Shown one piece after another: positions 16,451 through 25,192 of a stretch of DNA of 64,000 nucleotides. The notes beneath the pieces were generated by a model that saw only the letters and a list, made by a program, of their open reading frames with translations, was not told the DNA's origin and made no database searches. Made by a program: the position numbers and the translations under genes. The DNA is from Gordonia jinghuaiqii. Its GTDB lineage: Bacteria; Actinomycetota; Actinomycetes; Mycobacteriales; Mycobacteriaceae. The stretch lies in assembly GCF_014041935.1 (NCBI RefSeq), contig NZ_CP059491.1, positions 3,782,001 to 3,846,000 on the forward strand, written 5' to 3'. Every line of letters starts with the position of its first letter. Position 1 is the first letter of the stretch.

Positions 16451-18563
16451 GCGTGGCCACCAGCTGCCGGAAACGAGAACTGCTGACGAGGTCCTCGACG
16501 AGCACGACCTCGCCGTCGGCATCGGCCAGCGGGATGCACCAGTTGGGATACTGCGTGCTGTCGGTGCCCGGCTGGTTCTGAATTCTCCGCTCCCCCACCG
16601 CATCCACCAGCGCGACACTGAGCAACACCGACGGGCTGCGCGCGATCACCGCATACAGCGCGTCGACGACCTTCGGATCGGTCAGCGGGGTGTCCCGCGA
16701 GAGGAGCCCACGTTCGTAGGCCAGTTCGAGGACGGCATCGCGCTCGCGTGCGTCGCGCGCGCGTTCGGCCGCCTCACCGCTCTCGAGCAGACCGAGCCGG
16801 GACCGTAACGCGATGTGATCGCCCGCCAGATACCCGACGGTCGGCGGGAGGTCATGCGTCGTCACCGAGGTCAGGCACAGCTCGCGGTAGTCCTCCGGCG
16901 GGATCGCCGCCGAGCGCCCCTGCTCGAACCACAGGATCGATGTGCCGAGAATTCCCCTCTCGCGCAACGCATCCTGAACGGACGGTTCGAAGACCCCGAG
17001 GTCCTCCCCGACCACGACGGCGTCGGCACGCTGAGCCTCGAGCGCCAGGATGCCGATGAGTGCCTCGCTGTCGTACCGTACGTAGGTCCCGTCGGCCGGA
17101 CTCCGGCCGTCGGGGATCCACCACAACCGGAACAGACCGAGGATGTGATCGACGCGGACGCCGCCCGCGTGCCGCAACACGGTGCGGATCATGTCGCGGT
17201 AGGGCTCGTAGCCGGCCTCGGCGAGGCGGCGAGGATGCCACGGCGGCTGATCCCACCCCTGCCCCTGCTGGTTGAAACCATCGGGTGGGGCGCCGACCGT
17301 CGCACCCGTGGCCAGCACATCGCCGAGTGCCCAGGCATCGGCGCTGTGGCGCGCGACCCCGACCGCGAGGTCGGCCATGACGCCGATCGAGCACCCCGCC
17401 GACGTCGCCGCACGCGCGGCGGCCGCGAGCTGCTCGTCGCAGATCCATTGCAACCACATGTGGAAATCGATGCGCCGCGCCAACTTTCGGCGCTTCTTTT
17501 TCATGTACGCGGGATCGAGGAACTTGCCGTGCCACCGTCGGTCATCGGCGTCGTAGCGCTCGGCCAGCGCACACCAGGTGGCGAAACGCTTGAGGCCCTT
17601 GCCCTCTCGTCGCCGGAACTCCCGGTAGGCGGTCTTGCGCGCCGGATCGAGCGGGACGCCGTAGATCAGTTCGAGGGCCTCCATCTTGGCGCGGTAGGAC
17701 TTGTCGCGCCTGATCATGTCGGTGGCGGTGTTCTCCGAGAGAAAGCCGCGCCCCAGCGCGCGGACCCACTTGCGGCGGGACCTGGGCAGGCCCTCGAGCT
17801 CGGGGATGTCGGTGACCCGGATGTAGAGCGGATTGACGAAGCGACGGGTGACGGGTAGATACGGCGACGCCTCGATCGGCGGCTGCGGCTGCGCGGCGTG
17901 CAGCGGGTTGACCTGGACGAAGTCGGCGCCGTAGGCGCTGCCCGCGACCTCGCAGATGCCGGCGAGATCGGCGAAGTCGCCGACACCCCAGGAGTCGGCC
18001 GAGCGGATCGAGTACAGCTGCGCGGCCAGTCCCCATCGCTTGTGGCCGAGCAGCCGGTCCGCGGTGTCCAGGCGGCGGGGTGTCACGATCAGCGGCGCCG
18101 TCGCCGCCGCCGAGCGGTCGAGGTCGAGCGCCTTGATGTGGTGGTAACCCGGCGCGAGGTCGGCGGGAACGGCGAAGGTGGCCCGTCCGACGAGGGCGCC
18201 GTCGATGTTCCGCGGCTCCACCCAGACGTCGAGTTGCGGCGCCGCGACATCATCGCCGTCCTCGGTGACGATCCACACCTTCACCAGGTTCCCGTGCGGG
18301 ACGTGGACGACGAAGGTGCTGCCCGCTCCCTCGGTCACCACCGTGACGGCCGGGACGAACTCCCGCCAGGGCTGCTCGTCGATCTCGCGGATCGACGCCT
18401 CGATCGCCTCGTCGGAATCCGCGGCGACTCCGAGTGCGGCGAGGACGGCCACGAGCGTCTCGACGCTCACCTCGTGGTTCTGTTCACCCCAGCCGACGTA
18501 GCTGGTGGCGACGCCGTAGCGGCGTGCCAGGTCGGTCAACCGATCGGGGTTCACTTCAGCCAC
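16422..18563 (-). CDS. malQ: 4-alpha-glucanotransferase (amylomaltase)
   Basis: A 713-residue GH77 enzyme of the long bacterial form, with an extra N-terminal region of about 160 residues before the barrel. Catalytic residues are visible: nucleophile D472 in GGVRVDHILGL, acid/base E520 in VVGEDLG and D571 in TTHDLPP. The 250s-loop region is PPDGFNQQGQGWDQPPW. It transfers alpha-1,4-glucan segments between acceptors in glycogen and maltodextrin metabolism in the cytosol. No other glycogen gene is adjacent. It ends inside the 3' end of the convergent MFS gene. Confidence 0.96.
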   Translation of the reverse strand: MAEVNPDRLTDLARRYGVATSYVGWGEQNHEVSVETLVAVLAALGVAADSDEAIEASIREIDEQPWREFVPAVTVVTEGAGSTFVVHVPHGNLVKVWIVTEDGDDVAAPQLDVWVEPRNIDGALVGRATFAVPADLAPGYHHIKALDLDRSAAATAPLIVTPRRLDTADRLLGHKRWGLAAQLYSIRSADSWGVGDFADLAGICEVAGSAYGADFVQVNPLHAAQPQPPIEASPYLPVTRRFVNPLYIRVTDIPELEGLPRSRRKWVRALGRGFLSENTATDMIRRDKSYRAKMEALELIYGVPLDPARKTAYREFRRREGKGLKRFATWCALAERYDADDRRWHGKFLDPAYMKKKRRKLARRIDFHMWLQWICDEQLAAAARAATSAGCSIGVMADLAVGVARHSADAWALGDVLATGATVGAPPDGFNQQGQGWDQPPWHPRRLAEAGYEPYRDMIRTVLRHAGGVRVDHILGLFRLWWIPDGRSPADGTYVRYDSEALIGILALEAQRADAVVVGEDLGVFEPSVQDALRERGILGTSILWFEQGRSAAIPPEDYRELCLTSVTTHDLPPTVGYLAGDHIALRSRLGLLESGEAAERARDARERDAVLELAYERGLLSRDTPLTDPKVVDALYAVIARSPSVLLSVALVDAVGERRIQNQPGTDSTQYPNWCIPLADADGEVVLVEDLVSSSRFRQLVATLNSAGVPDA

Positions 18564-18596
18564 CCGAGCATCGTGCCAGGATTTCGGCCCGAGCGC

Positions 18597-19988
18597 TCAC
18601 CGGTCGAAGAGCACGCCGGGATTCAGCAGGTCCCGGGGATCGAGGGTCGCCTTGATCGCGCGCATGATGTCGAGGTCGACGTCGTCGCGGCCGAGGTGCG
18701 TCCACGCGACCTTCGCGCGGCCGATCCCGTGCTCGGCGCTGATACTGCCGCCGTTGGCCGTGACGATCCCGAAGACGTGATCGGTGACCGTCGTGGCGTG
18801 CTCCGGTGGGACGTCGAGGAGGTTGACGTGGATGTTGCCGTCCCCGACATGACCGAAAAGTATCGGCCGACACGGGAATTCGGTCAGCGTGCCGACCGCG
18901 GCCAGCTCGGCGAAGGCCTCCGGAAGCGCACGGATGGGCACGGAGATGTCGAGCTTGACCACCGGCGTCGAACTCGACCGTGCGATCGACTCGGTGTGAC
19001 CCTCCCGTGCGGCCCACAGCGCGCGGGCGGGAGCGGGTTGCGCCACGGCGTCGATGAGCCCGTCGGCGTCAGCGAGCAGTTCCGCCGTGGTGGACTCGAT
19101 GTCGCCGGTGCCCGACACCTCGAGCAGGACGTAGAACGGTCCCGGTGTGGCCGTCGGGCGACGCTGTCCGTGTCCGGTGACGAGCGCGATCCCGGCCTCG
19201 GTCATGAGTTCAGCGGCCTCGACGGTCAGTCCCCGCGACGTGGCGGCACCGATGAGGCCGATCGCGTCCTCGACGTGAGCGATCGCGGCCACCGCGACGG
19301 TGGCCGCCCTCGGGGGCACGACGAGCCGGAACAGGACTCGGGTGATGACTGCCAGGGTGCCCTCGCTCCCGGCCAGGAGCGCCGGAAGGTCATATCCGAC
19401 ATTGTCTTTGACCAACGAGGCCCACCGGCGCAGGACGCGGCCGTCGGCGAGCACCGCCTCGATGCCGAGGAGCTGTGAGCGGGCGTTGCCGCGGCGGATC
19501 ATCCGCGTGCCACCGGCGTTGGTCGACACCACGCCGCCTGCGGTCGCCGACTGGCGCGAGGCGAGATCGATCCCGAACGCGAGCCCCGACCTCGCGGCCG
19601 CGGCGTCGACGGCCTCCACGGTCGCCCCGGCCTGCACACCGACGCACCGGCCCACCGCATCGACCTCGTCGACATCGGTCATCCGTACCGTCGACAGCAC
19701 GATCCGCGGACGGGAACCGTCGCGGCGCGGCGGCGGTACCGACCCGCCGACGAGCCCGGTGTTGCCGCCCTGCACACAGATCTGCGCATCGGCGGCGGCA
19801 CACTCGGTGACCACCGCCGACACCTCGGCGGTGGTCCGGGGACGCACGATCGCGTCGGCCTCGCCCCGGTACCGCCCGGTCCAGTCGAGCAGGAAACCCG
19901 ACATGGACTCCGGGTCGGTCAGGACGTTGGCGTCCCCGACGATGCCACTCAGGCGCGCGAGCAGGCCGTCACGAGGCGGCGAGGGCAT
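18597..19988 (-). CDS. FAD-binding GlcD-type dehydrogenase
   Basis: A 463-residue flavoprotein of the D-2-hydroxyacid dehydrogenase (GlcD/D-lactate) group. The FAD region has VRPRTTAEVSAVV, then QGGNTGLVGGSVPP, and the C-terminal FAD-oxidase domain ends with GHVGDGNIHVN and ISAEHGIGRAK. It would oxidise D-lactate, glycolate or a related hydroxyacid and pass electrons to quinone or another acceptor. Its ATG overlaps the end of the upstream NAD-binding gene by 20 nt, so the two are co-transcribed and probably coupled. Confidence 0.92.
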   Translation of the reverse strand: MPSPPRDGLLARLSGIVGDANVLTDPESMSGFLLDWTGRYRGEADAIVRPRTTAEVSAVVTECAAADAQICVQGGNTGLVGGSVPPPRRDGSRPRIVLSTVRMTDVDEVDAVGRCVGVQAGATVEAVDAAAARSGLAFGIDLASRQSATAGGVVSTNAGGTRMIRRGNARSQLLGIEAVLADGRVLRRWASLVKDNVGYDLPALLAGSEGTLAVITRVLFRLVVPPRAATVAVAAIAHVEDAIGLIGAATSRGLTVEAAELMTEAGIALVTGHGQRRPTATPGPFYVLLEVSGTGDIESTTAELLADADGLIDAVAQPAPARALWAAREGHTESIARSSSTPVVKLDISVPIRALPEAFAELAAVGTLTEFPCRPILFGHVGDGNIHVNLLDVPPEHATTVTDHVFGIVTANGGSISAEHGIGRAKVAWTHLGRDDVDLDIMRAIKATLDPRDLLNPGVLFDR

Positions 19989-20649
19989 CGGGGATCGGGG
20001 TGTCGCCGTCGTTGAACTCGATCACCTGATGAACCGTCGACGGACGGGCCAGCACCACCGCGGCCACCGCGGCCACATTGTCGCGGCTGACCTCGTCGCC
20101 GTCGGTGCGGTCTCCGCCGACGGCGATGGCCCCGGTGCCCGGCTCGTCGGTGAGGCGACTCGGCCCCAGGATCGTCCAGTCGAGTTCGGTGGACTTCAGG
20201 TACGTGTCGGCGGCCGCCTTCGCCTCGGCGTAGGCGTGGAACGAATTGTCCTCGGGGACGCCGTGATCAGGACCAGCGCCGAAGTACGACACCATCACAT
20301 ACCGGTCGACACCTGCCCGGAGCGCCGCATCCATCGACCGGATGGCCGCGTCACGGTCGACTGCGTAGGTCCGTGCCTGATCACCGCCACCGGCTCCGGC
20401 CGCCCACACCACCGCGTCGTGCTCGGAGATCGCGGTGGCGATCCCGGTGGTGTCGAGGGTCTCGACGTCGGCGACCACCGGTGTCGCGCCGGTCTCGGCG
20501 ACGTCGTGTGCATGTTCGGGATTGCGGATGATCGAGGTCACCTGATCTCCGCGGTCGGCCAGGATCCTCGCCAGGCGCAGCGCGATCTTGCCATGTCCAC
20601 CGATGATGGCCACTCGCGTCACTGGTTTCTCACTTTCGTCGCTGTTCAC
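19969..20649 (-). CDS. NAD(P)-binding Rossmann protein (NmrA/SDR-a type)
   Basis: An atypical short-chain dehydrogenase-like protein of about 226 residues. The dinucleotide motif is VAIIGGHGKIALRLAR near the start, followed by SIIRNPEHAHDV and VVWAAGAGGGD; the DWTILGPSRL stretch is typical of the NmrA/YwnB group. The start is uncertain: GTG 20649 is used here, GTG 20622 would begin VTRVAIIGG, and TTG 20673 is unlikely. Such proteins act as NAD(P)H-dependent reductases or redox sensors; no specific substrate can be given. It is translationally coupled to the FAD dehydrogenase downstream. Confidence 0.85.
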   Translation of the reverse strand: MNSDESEKPVTRVAIIGGHGKIALRLARILADRGDQVTSIIRNPEHAHDVAETGATPVVADVETLDTTGIATAISEHDAVVWAAGAGGGDQARTYAVDRDAAIRSMDAALRAGVDRYVMVSYFGAGPDHGVPEDNSFHAYAEAKAAADTYLKSTELDWTILGPSRLTDEPGTGAIAVGGDRTDGDEVSRDNVAAVAAVVLARPSTVHQVIEFNDGDTPIPDALAAS

Positions 20650-20718
20650 CGGATCTGCTCGTCTCGTACCCAATCCAACCTACGCATGCACCCGTGAAGG
20701 AGCCCCGCACACGACTCC

Positions 20719-20760
20719 GCCCCGGCCGGCGACGCTGGTGGGAGCGTCGTCGGCCGGGGC
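20719..20760. terminator. GC-rich hairpin, probable terminator
   Basis: Arms GCCCCGGCCG (20719-20728) and CGGCCGGGGC (20751-20760) are perfectly complementary, with an inner GACGC/GCGTC extension. It sits just after the stop of the GlsB-like gene. There is no T-run, as is common for actinobacterial terminators. Confidence 0.65.
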
Positions 20761-20776
20761 GGGGTGGTCGTCTGTG

Positions 20777-21052
20777 TCAGACGCGGGTACGGCCGCGGCC
20801 GGTGACCAGCTTGACGAGGAACAGCAAGATGCATGCGCCTGCCAGGCAGGTGATGAAACTGAAGATCCAGCCGGCTCCCTCGACGTCGACGCCGAACACC
20901 TTGAGCAGGAAACCGCCCAGCAGTCCGCCGACGATGCCCACCACGATGTTGAGGATGATCCCCTGTTGTGCATCGGTCTTCATGAGCTTGCTCGCGATCC
21001 AACCGGCGAGTCCGCCGATGATGATCCACGCAATGATGCCAATTCCGAGCAT
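20777..21052 (-). CDS. GlsB/YeaQ/YmgE-family membrane protein
   Basis: A 91-residue protein of the transglycosylase-associated/GlsB family with three helices (about 4-22, 30-50 and 61-82) and Gly-rich packing motifs GGLAGWIASKL and GIVGGLLGGFLL. These small membrane proteins are linked to general stress responses, but their mechanism is unknown. GAGGAGG sits 7 nt before the ATG, a strong start signal. A GC hairpin follows the stop. Confidence 0.92.
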   Translation of the reverse strand: MLGIGIIAWIIIGGLAGWIASKLMKTDAQQGIILNIVVGIVGGLLGGFLLKVFGVDVEGAGWIFSFITCLAGACILLFLVKLVTGRGRTRV

Positions 21053-21306
21053 ATGTGCCTCCTCAGGTCGTCGTTAATCCTGCGTATGGAAATCGCCCGA
21101 ATCGAATCGTCCGATTTACTACGCGACTCAACCTACCCAGACGGATCACGGTTCACACATGCCCGCCCGAACTGGGTGTCGCATCGAGACCTTTCCGGCG
21201 CCCACCACCGCAAACGCGAGGTCAGGGCAGGTGACCTCGATCTCACAGGACTCGGTGACCGGATCGGTGGGGTCGGCGAGGTCGACTCCGGTGGCCTCAC
21301 CCCACC

Positions 21307-22194
21307 TCAGGCGCCGAGGTTCCGGTGTGAGTTCGACGGCGAGAGCTTTGCGTCGGCCTCCACCATGATCGCCCGGGTCAGCTCCCGGAACTGGTCGAAA
21401 TGGCCGTGGTAACCGTACTTCGCGTGCAGGCTCGGCCAGTTCGCATGGCCCGCGGCCGCGCCGATCGCGTTGGCCTCGTGCAGATAGACGGGCAGCACGT
21501 TCTGCACGGTGGAATCGCGCCGGAGCTGTCGCACGGTCTCCTGGTGAAGTGTCGACGACGCACGGAATTTCGTGATCACCACACCCAATTCGACGATGGT
21601 GCGACCCATCTCGGCACCGAAGTCCGCGACCTGACGCTGGATGTGGGGAATCGCATAGGTGGACAGCACATCCGGAATCGTCGGGATGAGGTAACCGGCC
21701 GCAATCGCCAAGCCGTTGAGGCTGAACGGCCCGACGTTGGGCGGGCAGTCGAGGAGGACGTAGTCGTAGCGCCCGAGGATCGGGGTGACCGCGTGCCGCA
21801 GGACGTCGACGGCCGCGAGGTGATCATCTGCCGCGACCCTGTGTGCACTCATCTCCTCGGCCAGATCGATCAGGTCCAGCGACGACGGGAGCAGGTCGAT
21901 GCCGGCCAGTCCGGCGACCGACGAGACGTCGCGCTGCACGGTCCGTTCGAGATCGAAGGTGTGCGTGCCGTCGAGGACATCGGCGAACAACGTGGCAACG
22001 GTGCGCCGCGCGGCGTTGGCCGCCAGCCATCGATCCTGGCCGATCATCATCGTGGTCAGGTTGGCCTGCGCGTCGAGGTCGATGAGCAGCACCTTCTTAC
22101 CGAAGACCCCGGCGAGGAAATCGGCGAGACCGGCCGTGAGCGTGGTCTTCCCGACACCGCCCTTGAGGCTGATGGTCGCGATCACCGTCGGCAT
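21307..22194 (-). CDS. Second orphan ParA-family ATPase
   Basis: A 295-residue ParA-type ATPase with KGGVGKTT at 11-18, LLIDLDAQAN near 36-45 and YVLLDCPPNVGPFSLNGL. It is longer than the Rv3213c-like copy, and its C-terminus has an unusual run of about 60 residues (LHAKYGYHGHFDQFRELTR). No parB or parS-like site is near, so plasmid partition is not supported; it may position a complex or act as a regulator. A coding-like stretch without a start lies directly downstream (21153-21306). Upstream is a 316-bp control region shared with a secreted protein. Confidence 0.9.
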   Translation of the reverse strand: MPTVIATISLKGGVGKTTLTAGLADFLAGVFGKKVLLIDLDAQANLTTMMIGQDRWLAANAARRTVATLFADVLDGTHTFDLERTVQRDVSSVAGLAGIDLLPSSLDLIDLAEEMSAHRVAADDHLAAVDVLRHAVTPILGRYDYVLLDCPPNVGPFSLNGLAIAAGYLIPTIPDVLSTYAIPHIQRQVADFGAEMGRTIVELGVVITKFRASSTLHQETVRQLRRDSTVQNVLPVYLHEANAIGAAAGHANWPSLHAKYGYHGHFDQFRELTRAIMVEADAKLSPSNSHRNLGA

Positions 22195-22510
22195 GGCGTC
22201 CCCGGTCCCTTCGGTGGCCTGGCGTCGCGAGTCAGACTAACCGAGCAGGCCGGGCGCCACAGCGTATCCGCAGGTCACGACCGAACGGGAGCCGCACCGG
22301 CAATGATTCCCCGATAATGGAGATCCATTCTTCGAGAATTCCGGACCCCGATTCTGCGAACATTCACCGAATCTGCAAGAATGGCTTTCACCGAACATCA
22401 CCGTGCCGCCCAGCAATAGGTTCGGTGGCAATATGTTCGGTCTTTCTTGCCAATCGAAATGACTTGTTGTCGTGGGTTTTTGACGACTCCCGCAAGGGAA
22501 GGACAATCGT
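22195..22510. promoter_or_regulatory. 316-bp divergent control region, AT-richer, with repeats
   Basis: No gene fits here. The stretch is more AT-rich than its flanks. It holds a 9-bp perfect inverted repeat ACCGAACAT (22390-22398) / ATGTTCGGT (22433-22441) and a direct repeat TTCACCGAA (22363-22371 and 22387-22395) spaced by 24 bp, overlapping the left arm. It serves the secreted protein on the right and the ParA gene on the left. The repeats suggest binding of a regulator, whose identity is unknown. Confidence 0.55.
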
Positions 22511-23137
22511 ATGACCATCCGATTCCGAAACGTTTCCGCCGGCTTGGCATGTGGTGCCGCGCTGGCGATCGGCGCCGCCATGGCTCCGGCCGCTTCCGCC
22601 GCACCCAACGACGTCACCGCGACGCCGTCGGTGTCCGGTAACACCATCACACTGACGGTCCAGAACAATGCCGCCAAACGGATCGGCTGCGAGGTCGTCG
22701 GCGTGCCCGCAGGGGGTTCACCGTCGAACGTCGCCTTCGGGTACCAGACACCCGAGCAGCTCGGCGCCCTCATCTCGCCCGGCTCGTCGAAGGCGCTCCC
22801 GATGAGGCTCTCCGAGGGCACACCGCCCACGCCGACCGGTTCGACGACGCTGCCGGACGGTACCTACGACATCTACTGGGGATGCACGACGATCACCCTG
22901 CCGCCGGGTACCGGTGCGGCCGAGCAGTTCTGGGGCACCAACCCGCCGTTGACCGAGATGACGCCGACGGACGCCGAGCCGATCCGCGTCACGCTCCCCG
23001 CCGCCGGTCAACCGGCACCCGGGGAAGGCGCCCCCGGCGTCCCGGCCGATCCCGCGAAGCCGGAGATCCCCGGCCTTCCGGGAGTCCAGGTCCCGGACGA
23101 GGTCTGCGCCATGTCGGCCTGCTACCCCCTGCCCTAG
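22511..23137 (+). CDS. Secreted protein with signal peptide, unknown function
   Basis: A 208-residue exported protein. The signal peptide (basic MTIRFR, a hydrophobic core to about 28, cleavage after AASA at 30) is clear. The mature part has a beta-rich region with internal cysteines (RIGCEV and YWGCTT), consistent with one disulfide, and a Pro/Gly-rich linker (PAPGEGAPGVPADP) before a C-terminal VCAMSACYPLP with two more cysteines. No catalytic motif is seen. It resembles the small secreted proteins common in Gordonia and Rhodococcus; the role is unknown. Its stop overlaps that of the convergent membrane-protein gene. Confidence 0.8.
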   Translation: MTIRFRNVSAGLACGAALAIGAAMAPAASAAPNDVTATPSVSGNTITLTVQNNAAKRIGCEVVGVPAGGSPSNVAFGYQTPEQLGALISPGSSKALPMRLSEGTPPTPTGSTTLPDGTYDIYWGCTTITLPPGTGAAEQFWGTNPPLTEMTPTDAEPIRVTLPAAGQPAPGEGAPGVPADPAKPEIPGLPGVQVPDEVCAMSACYPLP

Positions 23138-23319
23138 AGGTCCTTCGACTTGGAGCGGAACAGCATGTAGCCGCCGTAGAGGGCGAGGGCGACGAGGGCG
23201 ATCCAGAAGAGTCCCTCGAGTAGCGGGCCGAGTACGGCGAGCGCGATCAGTACGACCGCGATGACGCCGAGGACCTTCCAGAAAGTCATGCCGGATGTGG
23301 TGTTCGTCGATGTGTTCAT
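23134..23319 (-). CDS. Small two-helix membrane protein
   Basis: A 61-residue protein from ATG 23319 (GTG 23334 would add METDP). Two hydrophobic segments, about 13-31 and 36-53, end in a basic tail RSKSKDL. The composition and codon bias support a real gene. No family function is known. It converges with the secreted-protein gene, the two stops sharing 4 nt. Confidence 0.7.
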   Translation of the reverse strand: MNTSTNTTSGMTFWKVLGVIAVVLIALAVLGPLLEGLFWIALVALALYGGYMLFRSKSKDL

Positions 23320-23403
23320 GGGATCAGTTTCCACTCGCGATCAGCGGAAATCGACTGCTGAGCACACATATGGGGCGAAGTTCAGGGACTTCCCTGACTT
23401 GGC

Positions 23404-23444
23404 CCCACCCATCGGGCCCCCACCCATCGGGCCCCCACCATCGG
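23404..23444. repeat. 15-bp tandem repeat, 2.7 copies
   Basis: The unit cccacccatcgggcc occurs at 23404-23418 and 23419-23433 and as a shortened copy at 23434-23444, ending 18 bp before the stop of the Nudix gene. It has the same period as the arrays at 5578 and 32076. Confidence 0.88.
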
Positions 23445-23462
23445 CTCCTACCGCCTGACCCC

Positions 23463-23936
23463 CTACCGCCGGAACCAGGCCTCGGCGTCGCCGCTGAGCG
23501 CCTTCTCGATGCGCAGCCGTGAGGTGTCGGTGAGATCGGCGGGCAGGTCATCGGCGGCGAACCAGGCGACGTCGGAGTTCTCGTCGTCGGCGGCGTGTGG
23601 CTCACCCTCGACGTGATGTGCCAGAAAACAGACGTCGAGGTACCGCGTCCGGTCGCCGTTGGGGTAGGTGATGAGCGGGGTCACGTCGATACTGGTCAGC
23701 CGATCGATCTCGGCGATGATCGACGTCTCCTCGCGCACCTCGCGCAGAGCCGCGCGCGCCGGCTCCTCGCCCGGTTCGAGCACCCCGGACACGACCGCCC
23801 ACTGCCCGTTGTCGACGCGGCGGGTGAGCAGCAGCCTGCCGGCGTCGTCGAGGACGACCACGCTGACCCCCGAGAGCCAGAGTTCGCGATCGCCGACATG
23901 GGCACGCAGGTCGCGGATGAAATCGGGTATCGGCAT
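23463..23936 (-). CDS. Nudix hydrolase
   Basis: A 157-residue Nudix protein from ATG 23936. The Nudix box runs 51-73 with G51, E57, R65-E66, E69 and E70 in the form GVLEPGEEP...REVREET, all metal-binding residues present. It hydrolyses a nucleoside diphosphate linked to another group; the exact substrate cannot be read. It is divergent from the aminotransferase gene with about 60 bp between starts. It has the 15-bp tandem repeat just behind its stop. Confidence 0.9.
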   Translation of the reverse strand: MPIPDFIRDLRAHVGDRELWLSGVSVVVLDDAGRLLLTRRVDNGQWAVVSGVLEPGEEPARAALREVREETSIIAEIDRLTSIDVTPLITYPNGDRTRYLDVCFLAHHVEGEPHAADDENSDVAWFAADDLPADLTDTSRLRIEKALSGDAEAWFRR

Positions 23937-23995
23937 CCCCACATCCTGCCCTCCGGGCCGACCGTGGGCACGGCACGAAACCCGGTACGCGCACA

Positions 23996-25192
23996 ATGTC
24001 ACCCATGAGGATCTCCCGACGAGCCGATGCCATCGCGCCGTTCTACGCGATGGAGTTCGCGAGGAACGCCGCCGAGCTGGAGGCGCAGGGCCAGTCCGTC
24101 GTGAAACTGAACATCGGCGAACCCGATTTCGGTGCACCCCCGGCCGTTCTCGCCGCCGCCCGCGAGGTCATCGACGGCAGGCCGCTGGCCTACACCGGCG
24201 CGCTCGGACTTCCCGAGCTGCGTACGGCGATCGCCGACTTCTACAACCATCACTTCGGTGCCGACGTCGACCCGTCACGGGTGGCGGTCACCTCCGGCGC
24301 GTCGGCGGCCCTGCTGATGGCATGTGCCGCGCTCGTCGACCCGGGCGACGGCGTACTCATCGGCGACCCGTCGTATCCGTGCAACCGGCAGTTCGCCCAC
24401 GCCTTCGGCGCGCGGGTCACCCTCCTGCCGACCACCGCCGAGCAACGGTTCCAGCTCACCACAGCCGACGTCGACGCCGCCTGGACCGACACCACCCGGG
24501 GCGTCATCGTCGCCACCCCGTCGAATCCGACCGGGACGTCGATGCCCCACGACGAACTCGTCGCGATGTGTGACCTCGTCGCGGCCCGCGGTGGCTGGAC
24601 GATCGTCGACGAGATCTACCTCGGCCTGTCCGATCCCGGGCCCGACGGCCGGCCGCCGCGCAGCATCCTGGCCGCCGATGCGCCGGGCGTGTCCGAGACG
24701 GTGGTGATCAACAGCTTCTCCAAATACTTCGGGATGACCGGCTGGCGCCTGGGCTGGTGCATCGTGCCCGACGAGCTGGTGGGCGTTCTCGAACGCCTGG
24801 CACAGAACTTCTACGTGTGCCCGCCCACGCCGTCGCAATACGCGGCGCTCGCGTGCTTCACGCCCGACTCCCTCGCGGTCGCCGAGCAGAACCGCCGCGA
24901 GTTCGCACGTCGCAGACTTCTCGTCGTCGACGGCCTCGCGGCCATCGGACTCGACGTGCCCGTCGTCCCCGACGGCGCGTTCTACGTCTACATCGACGTC
25001 AGCAGCACCGGACTGACGTCGTCGGAGTTCTGCGACCGCGCACTGGCCGAGGCCCACGTCGCCCTGACCCCGGGAAAGGATTTCGGGTTCGCCGGCGCCG
25101 ACCGATACGTCCGCCTCTCCTATGCCGCGTCCACCGAGGACCTCTCCCTCGCGATCGAGCGACTCGGCGCCTTCGTGGGGACGCGCGCGTGA
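23996..25192 (+). CDS. PLP-dependent class I/II aminotransferase
   Basis: A 398-residue fold-type I aminotransferase. The substrate and PLP loops are NIGEPDFG at 39-46, TSGASAALL at 99-107, TPSNPTGT at 174-181, VDEIYLGL at 204-211, and the Schiff-base lysine K243 in NSFSKYFGMTGWRLGW, with a conserved Arg near the C-terminus (YVRLSYA). It most resembles aspartate/aromatic-type enzymes. ATG 23996 is used; ATG 24005 is also possible. Its stop overlaps the next gene's GTG by 4 nt, so it is coupled to the serine hydrolase. Confidence 0.92.
   Translation: MSPMRISRRADAIAPFYAMEFARNAAELEAQGQSVVKLNIGEPDFGAPPAVLAAAREVIDGRPLAYTGALGLPELRTAIADFYNHHFGADVDPSRVAVTSGASAALLMACAALVDPGDGVLIGDPSYPCNRQFAHAFGARVTLLPTTAEQRFQLTTADVDAAWTDTTRGVIVATPSNPTGTSMPHDELVAMCDLVAARGGWTIVDEIYLGLSDPGPDGRPPRSILAADAPGVSETVVINSFSKYFGMTGWRLGWCIVPDELVGVLERLAQNFYVCPPTPSQYAALACFTPDSLAVAEQNRREFARRRLLVVDGLAAIGLDVPVVPDGAFYVYIDVSSTGLTSSEFCDRALAEAHVALTPGKDFGFAGADRYVRLSYAASTEDLSLAIERLGAFVGTRA

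Noticed and set aside
14453..16618. 721-residue minus-strand open frame across the ATP-grasp and MFS genes
   Set aside because: It overlaps two well-supported genes in other frames and reads as low-complexity Arg/Asp/Gly sequence.
21307..22194. The second ParA gene as part of a plasmid-type partition system
   Set aside because: No ParB-like gene or repeated parS-type site adjoins it; the inverted repeat upstream is a single pair only.
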